From positions 4,009,546 through 4,073,545 of the forward strand of contig NZ_CP036269.1 in assembly GCF_007744675.1 (NCBI RefSeq): a DNA stretch of 64,000 bases, written 5' to 3'. The position numbers were made by a program, and so were the translations under genes. This stretch comes from Gimesia alba. Lineage in GTDB: Bacteria > Planctomycetota > Planctomycetia > Planctomycetales > Planctomycetaceae. Positions 62,948 to 64,000 of the stretch are shown here, in pieces. The notes under the pieces were generated by a model. The model worked only from the letters and a program-made list of their open reading frames with translations, made no database searches and was not told the origin of the DNA. Each line of letters begins with the position of its first letter. Within the stretch, counting starts at the first letter, position 1.

Positions 62948-64000
62948 TCAGGGGGTTCCTGCAGGCTTGACACGAATTAAATGCAAGAATGGTTGTGCTT
63001 CCGGCCAGCTGCGAACTTCAGCCAGTTTGTCAGCGGGAACTTCAATTGAAGTGAAATAATCAATTGAAAGCTGGTCGTCAAATTTGCCTTCCAGATAACC
63101 AAATGGAATATTTGCAGCAGCCTGCTCTGGTGTTCCATTTTTAATCCGTGCTGGAATATACAGGCTCCAGAACTTTGTCGGATCTTTTTCAGTCAGCATA
63201 TCGGTAAATCGCTGTTTGACCTTCTGACTGGCGGGAGAATCATCAAGATTGCGATGCACTAGAATGGCCTGATAGGCCAGCATTTTATTCCAGTTTTTTT
63301 CTGTGACTACATAGTGAGAAAAATGCAAACGATCATCAAACCCCAAGTGGAGCGGGTTATAACGTGAAGCTGGCAGTTTTTTTCCCATCGCCAGCAGATC
63401 CTGCATCTTGCGGGCATCTTTATGGCGAATCGCATACATGAAGTGCATGCCGCTGAAAGGAGTGGCCCAGCCCTTTTCTCGAACAGAATCTTTCAGACGG
63501 ATAATCACATCACCATAGCGTGGTGAACCATGCGGCGGACCGACACTCGCAAAGACCGCATCAAAAGCACCATACAGCAGATTTTCCACTGCTGGTGTCG
63601 TATGCGTTAAGGAATCATGCTGTAATTTCTCTTCAATCCGTAATGAGACCAGCGCTTTCTCTTTCAGTACATGTCGCAGGTTTTCAAAGTGCAGGCGATT
63701 GATAATCGGGGCCGGCTTGTCTTCAATCACATTCAGCAATTCTTGTTCTTCTGCAGAAAGCGGCGAGAGAAACAGTTCAAACTCCGCCATCGTACATTGA
63801 GAACTAATCTCCAGCCATTTCTTGAGTTTTTTCTCATCCAAAGGTCGCTGAAACGGCAGCGCATTAATGGCTTTTCGCCGCGTCGCCGCCAGAGGTGCTC
63901 CTGCCCGCTGGGATTGAATCTCCACTGGTTTTTCAACGACGGACTGTGCAAAACCAGATGTATAACAGGCAGTAACAACACAAAGGAAAAATAATCCACG
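62948..64000 (-). CDS. Exported protein of unknown family, cut by the window end
   Basis: The frame stays open to the last base of the window, so the 5' end is missing. The window-edge codons read RGLFFLCVVTACYTSGFAQS, the end of a signal peptide with likely cleavage after TSGFA, so the GTG at 63925 is not the start. The visible mature part has about 330 residues, mostly helical and soluble, with a lysine/arginine-rich start and patterns such as LSAEEQELLNVIEDKPAP and MHFMYAIRHKDARKM. There is no heme site and I recognise no family. It lies 247 bases from the DUF1592 gene on the same strand. Confidence 0.75.
   Translation of the reverse strand, partial: RGLFFLCVVTACYTSGFAQSVVEKPVEIQSQRAGAPLAATRRKAINALPFQRPLDEKKLKKWLEISSQCTMAEFELFLSPLSAEEQELLNVIEDKPAPIINRLHFENLRHVLKEKALVSLRIEEKLQHDSLTHTTPAVENLLYGAFDAVFASVGPPHGSPRYGDVIIRLKDSVREKGWATPFSGMHFMYAIRHKDARKMQDLLAMGKKLPASRYNPLHLGFDDRLHFSHYVVTEKNWNKMLAYQAILVHRNLDDSPASQKVKQRFTDMLTEKDPTKFWSLYIPARIKNGTPEQAAANIPFGYLEGKFDDQLSIDYFTSIEVPADKLAEVRSWPEAQPFLHLIRVKPAGTP

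Noticed and set aside
1-64000. CRISPR array, insertion sequence or prophage genes
   Set aside because: No regularly spaced repeats, transposase, integrase or phage structural genes were seen on either strand.

Overview
The window looks like a chromosomal segment of a planctomycete. The evidence is the density of planctomycete-type families: PSCyt1/DUF1549/DUF1553 heme proteins, Tat-exported DUF1501 and DUF1552 proteins, a DUF1592-type giant protein, an ECF sigma/FecR pair, a CehA-like metallohydrolase and a sulfatase-DUF1080 fusion. The moderate GC and gene content remind me of Gimesia, but that genus guess is inference. No plasmid, phage, IS or CRISPR signature was seen.

Region 1 (about 1-18.5 kb) starts with a tRNA-Pro(CGG). 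A visibly AT-richer surface polysaccharide locus follows. Plus-strand genes: RmlA, Wzm and Wzt (ABC export, Wzt with a C-terminal carbohydrate-binding extension), a GtrII-like membrane glucosyltransferase, a PLP sugar aminotransferase, a GtrB-like glycosyltransferase, a WecD-like N-acetyltransferase and a GT-C-like membrane protein. Minus-strand genes: a fused acetyltransferase/ketoisomerase (FdtD-like), a methyltransferase with a long C-terminal coiled coil, a GT2-GT4 fusion and a GT2 enzyme. A divergent sugar epimerase/dehydratase and a HEAT-repeat protein follow. Together they suggest a glycan containing a dTDP-3-acylamino-3,6-dideoxyhexose, made on a lipid carrier and exported by Wzm/Wzt. 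The methyltransferase-coiled-coil protein is a candidate chain terminator. RmlB (dTDP-glucose 4,6-dehydratase) is not in the window.

Region 2 (about 18.6-38.4 kb) holds a TolC-type outer-membrane lipoprotein, a secreted CehA/McbA-type PHP metallohydrolase, and a four-gene minus-strand operon: ECF sigma, FecR-like anti-sigma, PSCyt1-DUF1549-DUF1553 with a nested LamG domain, and DUF1501. A secreted alpha/beta hydrolase follows. A plus-strand operon then carries PSCyt1-DUF1549-DUF1553, DUF1501 and a Tat-exported tandem amidohydrolase.

Region 3 (about 38.4-49.7 kb) is regulatory and transport. A YtrA-type GntR regulator is co-transcribed with an ABC ATPase and a permease carrying an LRR-like extracytoplasmic domain. 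A BlaI-type repressor is followed by a 1756-residue BlaR1-type M56 metalloprotease fused to a beta-propeller, duplicated domains and HEAT repeats. MalQ lies downstream on the other strand.

Region 4 (about 49.8-64 kb) holds the sulfatase-DUF1080 fusion, a third PSCyt1/DUF1501 pair, and a minus-strand operon DUF1592-DUF1552-GntR(FCD). An inverted repeat lies just downstream of a TTGACA box upstream of that operon. A gene cut by the right end of the window encodes an exported protein of unknown family. Several regulator genes have good inverted repeats next to promoter-like boxes, and these are the most readily testable regulatory predictions.
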